Assembly (NCBI RefSeq): GCF_013408745.1
Contig: NZ_JACCBJ010000001.1
Coordinates: 3,844,001-3,908,000 of the forward strand
DNA from: Leifsonia soli
GTDB taxonomy: Bacteria; Actinomycetota; Actinomycetes; Actinomycetales; Microbacteriaceae
Reading direction: 5' to 3'
DNA length: 64,000 nucleotides
Shown here: positions 33,221-41,968 of the stretch, one piece after another
Numbering within the stretch: the stretch's first letter is position 1
How the letters are laid out: each line of letters begins with the position of its first letter
Position numbers and translations under genes: made by a program
Notes under the pieces: model-generated
Database searches by the model: none
Seen by the model: only the letters and a program-made list of their open reading frames with translations
What the model was told of the DNA's origin: nothing

Positions 33221-34249
33221 GTGGGTGAGGCGAAGAGCGAGGCGGCGCCCCGACGTCCCGTCACGCTGACCGATGTCGCGCGGCGGGCGGGCGTCTCGCA
33301 GCCCACCGCGTCGCGGGTGCTCAACGGGAGCGCACGGACCGTCGCCGACAGCTACCGGCGGCGCGTGCTCGACGCGGCCCGCGAACTGGGCTACACGCCC
33401 AACCTCGCCGCCCAGGTCATCGCGCGCGGCACCTCCCGGACCATCGCCCTCGTGATCAGCGGCATCTCGGACCCCTACTTCTCGGCCATGGCCTCCGAGT
33501 TGATGAAGCAGGCGGCCGAGTACGGGATGCGCGTCTCGATCGCCGTCACGGACCGGCGCGTCGACCGCGAGCTGGAGCTGGTACGGGAGCTGCGCGGACA
33601 GCAGCCGCAGGCGATCGTGCTGGCGGGCACCGGGTACGTCGATCCGCCCAACGGCGACGAGCTCGTGGCCGAGCTGCGCCGGTTCGAGGAGACGGGCGGG
33701 CGGGTCGTGCTGATCAGCCGCACGGACCTGCCCTTCGAGACGGTGACCTTCGACAACCGCGAAGGCGCCAGGGAGCTGGCGGCGGAGCTGTCCACCCTCG
33801 GCTATCGTCGCGCGCTCGTTCTGGGCAGCGCCACACCGCTGCTCTCCATGCAGCAGCGCGTTGACGGCTTCGTCGAAGGCTTCGGCGGCGATGCGACCGT
33901 CGCCTACCCCGAGTTCTCCTGGGAGGGCGCGCGTGATCACATCCGCGCCCTTCCGGACGACGTGCTCGGCCGTGTCGAGCTGGTCTTCGCGATCACCGAC
34001 GACATGGCCCTCGGCGCGATCGCCGGCCTGCGCGACCGGGGTCGTCGTATCCCGCAGGATGTCGCGGTCGCCGGCTTCGATGACATCACCACGTTGCGCG
34101 ACGTCGTTCCCGCGCTGACGACCGTCCACGTGCCGCTCGACCAGGTCGCCGACGAGACGGTCCGCCGTGCGCTCGGCGGCGAGGCGGGAGGCCGAACGGT
34201 GCCGGCGCATCCCGTGATCCGCGCGTCCACCCCGCCGGTCCGTCGGTAG
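33221..34249 (+). CDS. LacI-family transcriptional regulator
   Basis: A 342-residue repressor. The helix-turn-helix is VTLTDVARRAGVSQPTASRV with the hinge AAQVIARGTSRTIALVIS. The effector domain has the usual sequence of motifs, ending AVAGFDDITTLRDVVPALTT. The GTG at 33221 is preferred over an ATG at 33179 because that one overlaps the TGCGCATTCCCA operator and a -10 element sits just before 33221. It is followed after 31 bases by a second LacI gene, and is convergent with the CUT1 transporter operon that carries three similar operator copies, its most probable target. Confidence 0.9.
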   Translation: MGEAKSEAAPRRPVTLTDVARRAGVSQPTASRVLNGSARTVADSYRRRVLDAARELGYTPNLAAQVIARGTSRTIALVISGISDPYFSAMASELMKQAAEYGMRVSIAVTDRRVDRELELVRELRGQQPQAIVLAGTGYVDPPNGDELVAELRRFEETGGRVVLISRTDLPFETVTFDNREGARELAAELSTLGYRRALVLGSATPLLSMQQRVDGFVEGFGGDATVAYPEFSWEGARDHIRALPDDVLGRVELVFAITDDMALGAIAGLRDRGRRIPQDVAVAGFDDITTLRDVVPALTTVHVPLDQVADETVRRALGGEAGGRTVPAHPVIRASTPPVRR

Positions 34250-34268
34250 GGCGCGGATGCGCGGCCGG

Positions 34269-34280
34269 TAGGTTGGGGCT
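34269..34280 (+). promoter_or_regulatory. Leaderless promoter (-10) of second LacI gene
   Basis: TAGGTT (34269-34274) precedes the GTG start at 34281 by 6 bases, the same layout as at 647, 33209 and 59383. No ribosome binding site is present between them. Confidence 0.45.
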
Positions 34281-35297
34281 GTGAGCGAGAACGCCCCCAC
34301 TCTGTCCGACGTCGCGGCGCACGCCGGCGTCTCCCTGGCGACCGCGTCCCGCGCGCTCAACGGCAGCACGCGGACGGTCAACCCCGCGCTGCAGGAGCGG
34401 GTGCTCGCGTCAGCCAGCGCGCTCGGGTACAGCCCCAACATCCAGGCGCAGGCCGTCGCACGGGGCACCAGCAACGTCGTCGCTCTCGTCGTCGGCGATA
34501 TCGCCGATCCCTACTTCGCCTCCATCGCGTCCGGTGTCATCCGCGTGGCGGACGAGCGCGGGCTCATCGTCACGATCACGGCGACGGGGCCGTACGCAGG
34601 CGAGGCGTCCGTCGCCCGCGAGCAGGCGGCGCTGACCGCGCTCCGCGGACAGCGCCCGCGCGCGGTCGTCCTCGCCGGAAGCCGCGTGGTCCGCCGGGTC
34701 GCCGGCAACGACGCCGTCCCGGGCGCCGCCGATCCGCTCGGGGGCGCCGGCGCGAACGTCGCCGTCATCGGCGGGGGAGCCCCGGAGCACCGGTCGATCG
34801 CCGTCGACAATCACGGCGGGGCGGCCGCGCTCGCTCACGAGCTCCTGGCGCTGGGCTATGGCGACTTCGCCGTGGTGGCCGGCCCCGAGGAGCTCGTGAC
34901 GGTCCGCGACCGCGTCGACGGTTTCCGGTCGGTCGTGCCATCGGCCGCGGTCGCCCACGCCGAGTTCTCCCGTGCGGGCGGCCACAGCGCGATGGCCGAG
35001 CTGCTCCGGTCCGGTGCGCGGCCCGAGTGCGTGTTCGCGGTGAGCGACGTGATGGCGATCGGCGCCATGGCCGCCCTCCGGGAGGCGGGGATCGCGCCGG
35101 GCGAGCAGATCGCGGTGGCGGGATTCGACGACATCCCGCTCGTCGCCGACGTCACCCCTGCCCTCACCTCGGTGTCGCTGCCGCTCGCCGAGATCGGAGC
35201 CCGCGCGCTCGAACTCGCGCTCGCGGAGGAGCCGGCCGCGGACCTGCCGCCGGTCTCCGCCGAGGTGCGCGTGCGCGCATCCACTCCGCGGCGCTGA
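34281..35297 (+). CDS. LacI-family transcriptional regulator
   Basis: A 338-residue repressor with helix-turn-helix LSDVAAHAGVSLATASRALN and hinge AQAVARGTSNVVALVVGDIA, then a periplasmic-binding-protein domain with IAVAGFDDIPLVADVTPALT near the end. Its helix-turn-helix differs from that of the neighbour at 33221 (SLATAS versus SQPTAS) so it should read a different operator. The start is a GTG directly after a TAGGTT hexamer. It ends 12 bases before the convergent transporter operon. The effector is unknown. Confidence 0.9.
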   Translation: MSENAPTLSDVAAHAGVSLATASRALNGSTRTVNPALQERVLASASALGYSPNIQAQAVARGTSNVVALVVGDIADPYFASIASGVIRVADERGLIVTITATGPYAGEASVAREQAALTALRGQRPRAVVLAGSRVVRRVAGNDAVPGAADPLGGAGANVAVIGGGAPEHRSIAVDNHGGAAALAHELLALGYGDFAVVAGPEELVTVRDRVDGFRSVVPSAAVAHAEFSRAGGHSAMAELLRSGARPECVFAVSDVMAIGAMAALREAGIAPGEQIAVAGFDDIPLVADVTPALTSVSLPLAEIGARALELALAEEPAADLPPVSAEVRVRASTPRR

Positions 35298-35309
35298 CGT
35301 CGCGGCGGC

Positions 35310-36233
35310 TCAGAGCTTGACGCCGCCCGAGATGAGGTCGATCTTCCAGTACCGCTGGAGCGACAGGAAGAGGACGGCCAGCGGCACGATCGACACCAGG
35401 ACGCCCGCGATCACGATCGAGTACTGCGCCGCCTGACCGCCGGTGATGATCATCAGGCCGTACAGGCCCAGCGTCAGCGGGTAGAGCTGGTCGTTGTTGA
35501 TCATCACGAAGGGGAGCAGGAAGTTGTTCCAGATCCCGATGAACTGCAGGAGGAAGACCGTCACCAGCGCCGGCATCATCAGCCGCGACCCGACCGACCA
35601 GAAGATGCGCCACTCGCTCCCGCCGTCGATCCGGGCGGCCTCCATGATCTCGTCGGGGACGGACGCCTCCGCGTAGATCTTGCACAGGTAGATCGCGAAC
35701 GGCGAGACCAGCTGCGGGAGGATGACGGAGGCGTAGGTGTTGGTCATCCCGAACTTCGCCAGCAGCAGGAACTGCGGGATGGCGAGCATGATCTGGGGGA
35801 GCAGCACGGCGGCGACGATCAGCCGGAAGATCCACTTCGACCCGGTGAACGCGTACTTGCCGAGGGCGTAGCCGGCCGCGCCGGCGATGACGGTGGACAG
35901 CACGCCGCCGCCGACGGCGTAGATCACCGAGTTCAGCGCCCACCGGCCGAAGATGCCGTTGTTGTACGTGAACAGGGCCTGCATGTTGGTCCAGAAGCCG
36001 CCGGTGAACGACGGGACGAAGGACGGCGTCGAGAACAGCTCGTCGTTGGTCTTGGTGGAGGCGATCACGATCCAGAGCACCGGGAGCACGCAGTACAGCG
36101 CCCCGACGATGAGGATGAGGGTCGGGACGATGTGGAGACCCGACCGCGTGCGCAGCGGAGTCCGGGCGACGGTCCGCCGGGGCGCCTCGCCGGTCGGCGG
36201 CCCGTCGGGCGTTCGTACGGTCGCGGTGGTCAT
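35310..36233 (-). CDS. Carbohydrate ABC transporter permease, CUT1 (MalG-like)
   Basis: A 307-residue permease. After a ~25-residue charged N-terminus come six hydrophobic segments, with the EAA loop EIMEAARIDGGSEWRIFWSV in the expected place after helix four. PQIMLAIPQFLLLAKFGMTN is typical of MalG-type subunits. It overlaps the MalF-like gene by 4 bases and is the last gene of the operon. No ATPase gene is near; CUT1 importers in actinobacteria commonly borrow a shared MsiK-type ATPase encoded elsewhere. Confidence 0.9.
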   Translation of the reverse strand: MTTATVRTPDGPPTGEAPRRTVARTPLRTRSGLHIVPTLILIVGALYCVLPVLWIVIASTKTNDELFSTPSFVPSFTGGFWTNMQALFTYNNGIFGRWALNSVIYAVGGGVLSTVIAGAAGYALGKYAFTGSKWIFRLIVAAVLLPQIMLAIPQFLLLAKFGMTNTYASVILPQLVSPFAIYLCKIYAEASVPDEIMEAARIDGGSEWRIFWSVGSRLMMPALVTVFLLQFIGIWNNFLLPFVMINNDQLYPLTLGLYGLMIITGGQAAQYSIVIAGVLVSIVPLAVLFLSLQRYWKIDLISGGVKL

Positions 36234-37144
36234 CGGGTCTCCCTCCGGGCGAAGCGCCGGCCGATCAGGTTGACGATCACCGTGGCGGCGACGGTCATGA
36301 CGATGAGGATGAACGAGGTGGCGGCGCCCTCGTAGATGCTGTTGTTCACGAACGCGTCGGTGTAGACGCGCATCAGGGGCACCCAGGTGGAGGAGATGGC
36401 GTTCGCGAGCGGCTTCAGGGTCGTCGGCTCGTTGAACAGCTGCAAAGCGCCGATGACCGAGAACAGCGCGACCATGGTGATGGCCGGGGCGATCAGAGGC
36501 AGCTTGATGCGCAGGGCGATCTGCAGCTCGCTCGCGCCGTCGAGCTCAGCCGCCTCGAACAGCTCCTTGGGGAGGCTGCGGACCGCGGTGTAGATGATCA
36601 CCATGTTGAAGCCGACGACTCCCCAGACCGCCACGTTCGCGACGGAGAAGAAGATTCCGGTGCTGCCGAAGTAGTCGATGAACCGGCCGCCGATCGGGCT
36701 GGTCGCCGGGAGGTACATGAAGCCCCAGAGCAACGACGCGACGACGCCGGGCACCGCGTATGGCAGGAAAATCGCCAGTCGGGTCACGCCGACGAGGCGG
36801 GCGCGCTTGGCATCGAGACAGAGGGCGAAGGTCGTGGCCAGCACGACGGTCAGCGGCACGCCGATCAGGGCGATCAGCAGCATCCTCCCGAGGCTCGCCC
36901 AGAACTCCGGGTCGGTGAGCGTCGTCACGTAGTTGGCGAAGCCGGCGAAGACCTCGGTCGGATCGCCGCCGCCGAGGAGCCCGCCGCCCACCTTCAGCTG
37001 CAGGAAGCTGAGGATCACCGCGTACACGCCCGGCGCGACCGTGAACAGCAGCAGCAGGATGACGGCGGGGGCGACGAGGAACACGGGCAGCAGGGTGCGC
37101 CTGCGGCGGGGTCGACGGGCGGTGCCGGCTCCGATGACGGCCAT
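36230..37144 (-). CDS. Carbohydrate ABC transporter permease, CUT1 (MalF-like)
   Basis: A 304-residue permease beginning with a short basic tail and the first helix VFLVAPAVILLLLFTVAPGV. The EAA loop ELFEAAELDGASELQIALRI identifies the MalF-type subunit, preceded by MVIIYTAVRSLPKELFE. The ATG at 37144 is preceded on the minus strand by AGGAGAAACGCCC. It is separated from the binding-protein gene by 83 bases with a GC-rich hairpin and overlaps the MalG-like gene by 4 bases. Confidence 0.9.
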   Translation of the reverse strand: MAVIGAGTARRPRRRRTLLPVFLVAPAVILLLLFTVAPGVYAVILSFLQLKVGGGLLGGGDPTEVFAGFANYVTTLTDPEFWASLGRMLLIALIGVPLTVVLATTFALCLDAKRARLVGVTRLAIFLPYAVPGVVASLLWGFMYLPATSPIGGRFIDYFGSTGIFFSVANVAVWGVVGFNMVIIYTAVRSLPKELFEAAELDGASELQIALRIKLPLIAPAITMVALFSVIGALQLFNEPTTLKPLANAISSTWVPLMRVYTDAFVNNSIYEGAATSFILIVMTVAATVIVNLIGRRFARRETR

Positions 37145-37179
37145 GGGCGTTTCTCCTGTTCGGTGGATGCGGTCGGGGT

Positions 37180-37216
37180 CCGGCGGGGGCGACGCGGGGG
37201 TCGCCGCCCCCGCCGG
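37180..37216 (-). terminator. GC-rich hairpin between CUT1 binding-protein and permease genes
   Basis: CCGGCGGGGGC (37180-37190) pairs perfectly with GCCCCCGCCGG (37206-37216), and the flanking GAC/GTC can extend it. It lies 12 bases past the binding-protein gene on the minus strand. As at 14309 and 21726, no T-run follows. Confidence 0.55.
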
Positions 37217-37227
37217 GGTGAGAACGG

Positions 37228-38544
37228 TCAGCCCGTGACCTTGAACCCGATCTTCTTCATGTCGGACACCGTGCTCGACTGCATCGTCTCGAGGGCCGCG
37301 GCGAGCGACGTCTTGTTCTGCAGGGCGTCCCCGAAGGCGTTCGAGTAGGAGTCGAACGTCACGTTGGCGTTCGGTCCCCAGATGTCGAACGTGCGGACGC
37401 CCTTGGCGAGGGTGCCCATCAGCGAGTAGTAGTCCGGCTGGTTCGACATGAACGGCGGCGGGGTCTTCAGCTCGGGAGCCGACTGGTTCGACAGACTCGC
37501 CGGGAAGACCTGGACGTTCTTGATCAGCGACGCGACGCCTTCCTTGGAGGAGTTCATCCACTTCACGAACTTCGCGGCCTCGGCGGGGTGCTTCGAGTTG
37601 GCCGTCACGGCCTCGGTCTCGCCGCCCCAGATGCCGACGGTGTCGTCTCCGGCCGTCCAGGCGGGCAGGGGAGCCGCGACCCACTTGCCCGCGGTGTCCT
37701 TGGCGATCGACGGCAGCTGGTTGGGCGCCCACTGCGCGCTGACCCAGCCGACGAGGGTGCCGTTGTTCATGTCGGTGTTCCACTGCGCGGACCAGTTCGG
37801 CTCCGGGCTGACGACGCCCTGGTTGACGAGCCCGCTCCAGTAGTCGGCCACCTTCTTGGAGGCGGCGTCGTTGATCGCGACCGTCCACTCGTCACCGGAG
37901 GCCTTCCACCAGTCGGCGCCCGCCTGCTGGGCGAGGCCGGCGAACCAGCCGGGGTCGGCGGCGGTGAAGTTGCCGATGAACTTCGACGGGTCGGCGGCTT
38001 GGATCTTCGCCGCATCCGCCGCGTACTCGTCCCAGGTCGTGGGCGCCGTCAGGCCGAGCGAGTCCCAGATGTCCTTCCGGTAGAAGAACACCATCGGGCA
38101 GACGTTCTGCGGCACGCCGTACGTCTTGCCCTCGAACTGCACCTGCGCCAGCGTCGACTTCGAGAAGTCGCCGGAGAGATCCCCGACGTACGTGTCGATC
38201 GGAATGACGACCTTGTTGGCGATCAGGGCAGGGAGCGCCTGATACTCCACCTCGGTGACGTCCGGGTTCGTGCCGGCCTTGTTGTTGGTGATGAGCTTGT
38301 TGTACAGGGTGTACCCGGTGCCGGACGGCTTGGTCAGCTTGACCTGGATGTCCGGGTTGGCCTTGTTCCACTCGTCGACGACGGCCTGCATGCCGCCGTC
38401 CCAGTTGACGTAGGACAGGGTGACCGTGCCGCCGGAGGACGACGAGGTCCCTCCTCCGGAGCTCGAGCAGCCGGTCAGGACCGTGGCCGCGGCGGCGGCC
38501 ACGCCGACCACCGCGCCGATGGTCCTCAGCGTTGACTTCCTCAC
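37228..38544 (-). CDS. Family 1 extracellular sugar-binding lipoprotein (CUT1 system)
   Basis: A 438-residue binding protein. The signal peptide MRKSTLRTIGAVVGVAAAA ends in lipobox LTGC, followed by a Ser/Gly linker. VTLSYVNWDGGMQAVVDEWN starts the mature fold and KFIGNFTAADPGWFAGLAQQ, VGIWGGETEAV and KHPAEAAKFVKWMNSSKEG are typical of SBP_bac_1. The GTG at 38544 is preferred since AAGGAG lies 9 bases upstream; an ATG at 38553 adds three residues but abuts that ribosome site. It is the importer's substrate receptor. The sugar is unknown. Confidence 0.9.
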   Translation of the reverse strand: MRKSTLRTIGAVVGVAAAAATVLTGCSSSGGGTSSSSGGTVTLSYVNWDGGMQAVVDEWNKANPDIQVKLTKPSGTGYTLYNKLITNNKAGTNPDVTEVEYQALPALIANKVVIPIDTYVGDLSGDFSKSTLAQVQFEGKTYGVPQNVCPMVFFYRKDIWDSLGLTAPTTWDEYAADAAKIQAADPSKFIGNFTAADPGWFAGLAQQAGADWWKASGDEWTVAINDAASKKVADYWSGLVNQGVVSPEPNWSAQWNTDMNNGTLVGWVSAQWAPNQLPSIAKDTAGKWVAAPLPAWTAGDDTVGIWGGETEAVTANSKHPAEAAKFVKWMNSSKEGVASLIKNVQVFPASLSNQSAPELKTPPPFMSNQPDYYSLMGTLAKGVRTFDIWGPNANVTFDSYSNAFGDALQNKTSLAAALETMQSSTVSDMKKIGFKVTG

Positions 38545-38599
38545 TGTGTGCATCTCCTTCGATGATTCGTGGTGCGTTCTCGTGGTGCGTCGGGTGGGT

Positions 38600-40021
38600 T
38601 CAGCCCTCGGCCCATGCGGGGTAGCGCACGGGGGTGGTCTGGATGCCGATCCACTGCCGATGGGTGAAGCCGGCGAGCTGTCCCTCGCCGCCGTGGCGGG
38701 CGTACCCGTCGTTGACATGGACCTCGTTGCTCTTCACCTGTTCCGCGAACGCGAGTCCGCGCATCGGGTCGCCGGTGAAGACGGAGTTCATGAGCGTGCG
38801 GTGCCTGTTGACGAGGGCGAGTGCCTCCGCCTCACTGTCGACGACGGTGATCGGCATCACCGGGCCGAAGATCTCCTCCGTGAACACCGGCATGTCGGGG
38901 GTGACGCCGGTGAGGACGGTGGGCTGGTAGAAGAGGCCGTCGTGATCGCCGCCGACTGCCACCGTGGCGCCGGCCGCGATGGAGGGACGGACCAGGCCGT
39001 CCGCGAACCGGCGCAGCTGGGTCTCGCTGATGATCGGCCCGAGGTCGACGTCGTCGCGCAGCGGGTCGCCGACCCGGAGCGCGCGCACGCGCTCGACGAC
39101 GGCGTCGGTGAACGCGGCGGCGACATCCCGGTGCACGATGTGACGCCCGGCGGTGATGCAGGTCTGGCCCTGGTACCAGAGCGACGACCACACGGCGCAG
39201 CTCGCCGCCTGGTCGATGTCGGCGTCGTCGAGCACCACGAAGGCGTTGTCCCCGCCCAGCTCGGTGGCGACCGGGCGGAAGGATCGCGCCGCGAAGTTGG
39301 CGATCTGGTGGCCGACCTCGAACGAGCCGGTGAAGTGGATGAGGTCGAGGTCCGGGTGCTCGCTGAGCGTGCGGCCCGTGGTCGGCCCGTCACCCGGGAC
39401 GACCGCGAAGACGCCGGCCGGGACGCCGGCGGCCAGGGCGGCCTCCGCGAGGATCTGGCCCCCGGCGATCGGGGTCAGCTCGGCGGGCTTCAGCACGACG
39501 GCGTTGCCGTACGCCAGCCCCGGGGCGAGCGCGCGCATGGCGAGGCTCATGGGGTAGTTCCAGGGAACGATCAGTCCGATGACGCCGAGGGGGACGGCGC
39601 GCGAGAGCGACAGCTTGCCCGACTTGTAGGGCGGCAGGATGCTCCCCGCGTTCTCGGTGAGCTGTGTCGCAGAGTTCTCGAGCTGCGTGATCGACTGCCC
39701 GAGCTCCTCCTCCGCCTTCTCGAGGGTGCCGCCGGTCTCGCGGATGAGCAGGGTGAGCAGCTCGTCGCGCCGGTTCTCCAGCTCGGCGGCGAACCGGCGG
39801 ATGATCGCGGAGCGCGTGTTGGCATCCACCTGCGCCCAGCCGGGCTGGGCGCGCCGGGCCGCTGCGACGGCCCGGTCGACCTGCGCGGGGGAGGCGTTGC
39901 CGTACGTGCCGAACGGCACGCCGGCCGATTTGTCGAGCACGGGGATGCCGTCGCCGGCCTCCGGCCGTTCGAACCGGCCGTCGATGAACACCTGGACGTC
40001 GTAGTCGCGGAGCTCGCGCAT
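38600..40021 (-). CDS. NAD(P)-dependent aldehyde dehydrogenase, aromatic/lactaldehyde-like
   Basis: A 473-residue aldehyde dehydrogenase with base E254 in TELGGDNAFVV and nucleophile C288 in YQGQTCITAG, 34 residues apart. PLGVIGLIVPWNYPMSLAMR is the cofactor-binding motif. Its sequence style recalls benzaldehyde/vanillin dehydrogenases, but sugar-derived aldehydes are possible. The ATG at 40021 has AGGAGG 8 bases upstream. It sits between the 2-hydroxyacid dehydrogenase and the sugar-binding protein in one minus-strand operon, so it likely oxidises an aldehyde produced from the imported sugar. Confidence 0.9.
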   Translation of the reverse strand: MRELRDYDVQVFIDGRFERPEAGDGIPVLDKSAGVPFGTYGNASPAQVDRAVAAARRAQPGWAQVDANTRSAIIRRFAAELENRRDELLTLLIRETGGTLEKAEEELGQSITQLENSATQLTENAGSILPPYKSGKLSLSRAVPLGVIGLIVPWNYPMSLAMRALAPGLAYGNAVVLKPAELTPIAGGQILAEAALAAGVPAGVFAVVPGDGPTTGRTLSEHPDLDLIHFTGSFEVGHQIANFAARSFRPVATELGGDNAFVVLDDADIDQAASCAVWSSLWYQGQTCITAGRHIVHRDVAAAFTDAVVERVRALRVGDPLRDDVDLGPIISETQLRRFADGLVRPSIAAGATVAVGGDHDGLFYQPTVLTGVTPDMPVFTEEIFGPVMPITVVDSEAEALALVNRHRTLMNSVFTGDPMRGLAFAEQVKSNEVHVNDGYARHGGEGQLAGFTHRQWIGIQTTPVRYPAWAEG

Positions 40022-40067
40022 GGGGGATGCCTCCTGGATGGAAGGGGTGGTGGGTACGGTGACAGTC

Positions 40068-41078
40068 TCAGGCAACGGCGATCAGAGCTTCCTTCGTGAC
40101 GGGATGTTCGGCCGGCTCGCCGGCGACGAATCGTTCGATCTCGTGCCGGGCGCACTCGCCGAGCCGACGGACCTCGGTGCCCAGCGCACCCGCGACGTGG
40201 GGTGTGAGCACGACGCCCGGCAGCGACCGCAGCGGGTGCCCGGCGGGGAGCGGCTCCGGCTCGGTCACGTCGAGGACGGCGCGCAGACCGCGGTCGCGGA
40301 CCGCATCCATGAGGGCGTCCTGGTCGACGATCGGGGCGCGGGCGGTGTTGATCAGGGTGGCGCCGTCCGGCAGCAGGGCGAGCTGCGCTGCTCCGACCAT
40401 CCCGACCGTCTCGGGCAGCAGCGGCGCGTGCACGCTGACGATGCTCGATCCGGCGAACAGGTCGTCGAGGCTCACGGCCCGTGCTCGATCGAGCACGGGA
40501 TCGCCCTGGCGCACCTGCGGGTCGTACAGCAGCACGTCGATGTCGAACGGCTCGAGCAGCTCGATCACACGGCGGCCGACGCGGGAGGCGCCGATGATGC
40601 CGACGGTCCGGCGGAAGTTGCCGATCGCCGGGTCCGCCTCCCGCTCGTAGAGGGCCGGGTCGGTCGCGTATCCGCGGATGTAGTCCGGAACGCCCTTCCC
40701 GGCCAGCAGGATCATCGCGAGCGTGTACTCGGCGACGGGATAGGCGTTGGCGTTGGCCGCGCTGGTGACGAGCACTCCGCGATCCCACGCGGCGTCGTCG
40801 ATGTGGCCCTTCACCGTGCCCGCGGCGTGGACGATGGCGCGCAGCCGGGGCATGCGGTCGAGCTCCGCCGGCCCGATGTGCGGCGCGCCCCATCCCGTGA
40901 CGAGGATCTCCACGCTGTCGAGCAGCCCGGCGGGCGCGGCGGCGAAGTCGGTGACGGTGACGGTGGGGTCCAGCGCGACGATCGCCCGGAGGGCGGCGAG
41001 GTCGTCGGACGAGAACAGCAGAGCCGGCAGGTCCGGTCGCATGGCGAAGGCGGCGACGGGCGTACTCGCTGCGGTCAT
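40068..41078 (-). CDS. D-isomer-specific 2-hydroxyacid dehydrogenase
   Basis: A 336-residue NAD(P)-dependent dehydrogenase. The nucleotide-binding motif is GIIGASRVGRRV. The catalytic trio is in place: Arg in INTARAPIVDQ, Glu in LDVTEPEPLPAGH and His in LTPHVAGALG. The N-terminal part is longer than usual for lactate or phosphoglycerate enzymes but ordinary for the broad family. The ATG at 41078 is preceded by GAGGAG with 6-base spacing. It is first gene of the operon that continues into the aldehyde dehydrogenase and CUT1 genes, directly after three TGCGCAT-type operator copies. Substrate unknown; an aldonate or keto-acid is plausible. Confidence 0.85.
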   Translation of the reverse strand: MTAASTPVAAFAMRPDLPALLFSSDDLAALRAIVALDPTVTVTDFAAAPAGLLDSVEILVTGWGAPHIGPAELDRMPRLRAIVHAAGTVKGHIDDAAWDRGVLVTSAANANAYPVAEYTLAMILLAGKGVPDYIRGYATDPALYEREADPAIGNFRRTVGIIGASRVGRRVIELLEPFDIDVLLYDPQVRQGDPVLDRARAVSLDDLFAGSSIVSVHAPLLPETVGMVGAAQLALLPDGATLINTARAPIVDQDALMDAVRDRGLRAVLDVTEPEPLPAGHPLRSLPGVVLTPHVAGALGTEVRRLGECARHEIERFVAGEPAEHPVTKEALIAVA

Positions 41079-41109
41079 CGTCGACTCCTCGGGTGGGGCG
41101 GTGGTCCGG

Positions 41110-41154
41110 ATTGCGCATTCCCAGAATGCGCATTCCCAATAATGCGCATCCCGG
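41110..41154 (-). promoter_or_regulatory. Triple operator TGCGCATTCCCA before the hydroxyacid dehydrogenase operon
   Basis: TGCGCATTCCCA occurs at 41112 and 41127, and the variant TGCGCATCCCGG at 41143 (spacing 15 and 16). The middle copy lies in AATGCGCATT (41125-41134), a perfect 10-bp palindrome as expected at the centre of a LacI-family operator. The array starts 34 bases upstream of the start codon. The same 12-mer precedes the LacI gene at 33221. Confidence 0.6.
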
Positions 41155-41196
41155 GTCGCCGCGTCAAGCACGAATTTCGGAGAGCCTCCTGCCGGC

Positions 41197-41859
41197 TCAG
41201 GACACGAGTCGGCGCACCGCCCGGCGGAGGATCTCGCGGTGGGTCTCGGCGTCGTAGGAGGCGGCGTCGTGGCCGAGAGCGTCATAGAAGATCGTCGCCG
41301 GGCCGTACTCGCGCTCCCACATCAGCGGGTGCTCGGCGCCGTCGTGCTCGTGGGACGCGAGCGGGACCACATCCGGCTGCACCCGCAGGTCGGTGTACCG
41401 CTCGTCCGTCACCGTGAAGTCGTCGAGCCCCGCCACGATGGGGCTGCGGTCGGCGTGAACGTGGATGCGCGCCGGCCCGTAGTCGGGGTGGAACGTCGTG
41501 CCGCGCACCCAGACGCCACCGAGGATGCCCTCCCACTCGGGGATCCCGCGCAGCGACGTCGATGTGACGTGCGACACCAGCAACGGGTTCCCGGCGGCGA
41601 GGTAGGCGAGCAGGCCGTCGCGGCCCCGGCGTTCGCCCTCCGGGTCCGGCGTCCCGGTGAGCGCCGGGTCGCCGATGTTGAGCACGAGCAGGTCGGGCGC
41701 ATCGGTCGTCAGCGAGGCCATGCGCGCATCCACCTCTCCGGAGATCTCGACGTCGAGTCCCTCGTCGCGGAGGATCCCGGCCAGCCTCTCGGAGGTCTCG
41801 GCGAAGGGATGCCACGGGTCGGCGTACCGGCCGGCGCCGCTCAGGATCAGTGCTCGCAT
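41197..41859 (-). CDS. ThuA-like protein, third copy
   Basis: A 220-residue ThuA-domain protein opening with ALILSGAGRYADPWHPFAE, a form seen in short ThuA proteins, with LLVLNIGDPALTG near residue 60, GNPLLVSHVTSTSL near 90 and a final ATIFYDALGHDAASYDAETH. It is more distant from the copies at 7682 and 14364 than those are from each other. The ATG at 41859 has GGAGG 5 bases upstream; a GTG one codon earlier is possible. It is divergent from the MFS gene and may share its AAGCGCTT operator. The reaction is unproven. Confidence 0.75.
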   Translation of the reverse strand: MRALILSGAGRYADPWHPFAETSERLAGILRDEGLDVEISGEVDARMASLTTDAPDLLVLNIGDPALTGTPDPEGERRGRDGLLAYLAAGNPLLVSHVTSTSLRGIPEWEGILGGVWVRGTTFHPDYGPARIHVHADRSPIVAGLDDFTVTDERYTDLRVQPDVVPLASHEHDGAEHPLMWEREYGPATIFYDALGHDAASYDAETHREILRRAVRRLVS

Positions 41860-41916
41860 CACAACCTCCGTCGGTGCGGGTTGACACCCGCGAAGCGGGG
41901 TCTATCGTAACGCGAT

Positions 41917-41930
41917 GGTAAGCGCTTTCT
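41917..41930 (+). promoter_or_regulatory. LacI-type operator GGTAAGCGCTTTCT before the MFS gene
   Basis: GGTAAGCGCTTTCT contains the palindromic core AAGCGCTT recognised by many LacI-family repressors. The identical first 13 bases recur at 43435 before the Gfo/Idh gene. It lies in the 109-base divergent region between the ThuA-like and MFS genes. Confidence 0.6.
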
Positions 41931-41968
41931 CGCGCGCGTGCCGATCACCGTCGATCGGAAGGGAACCT

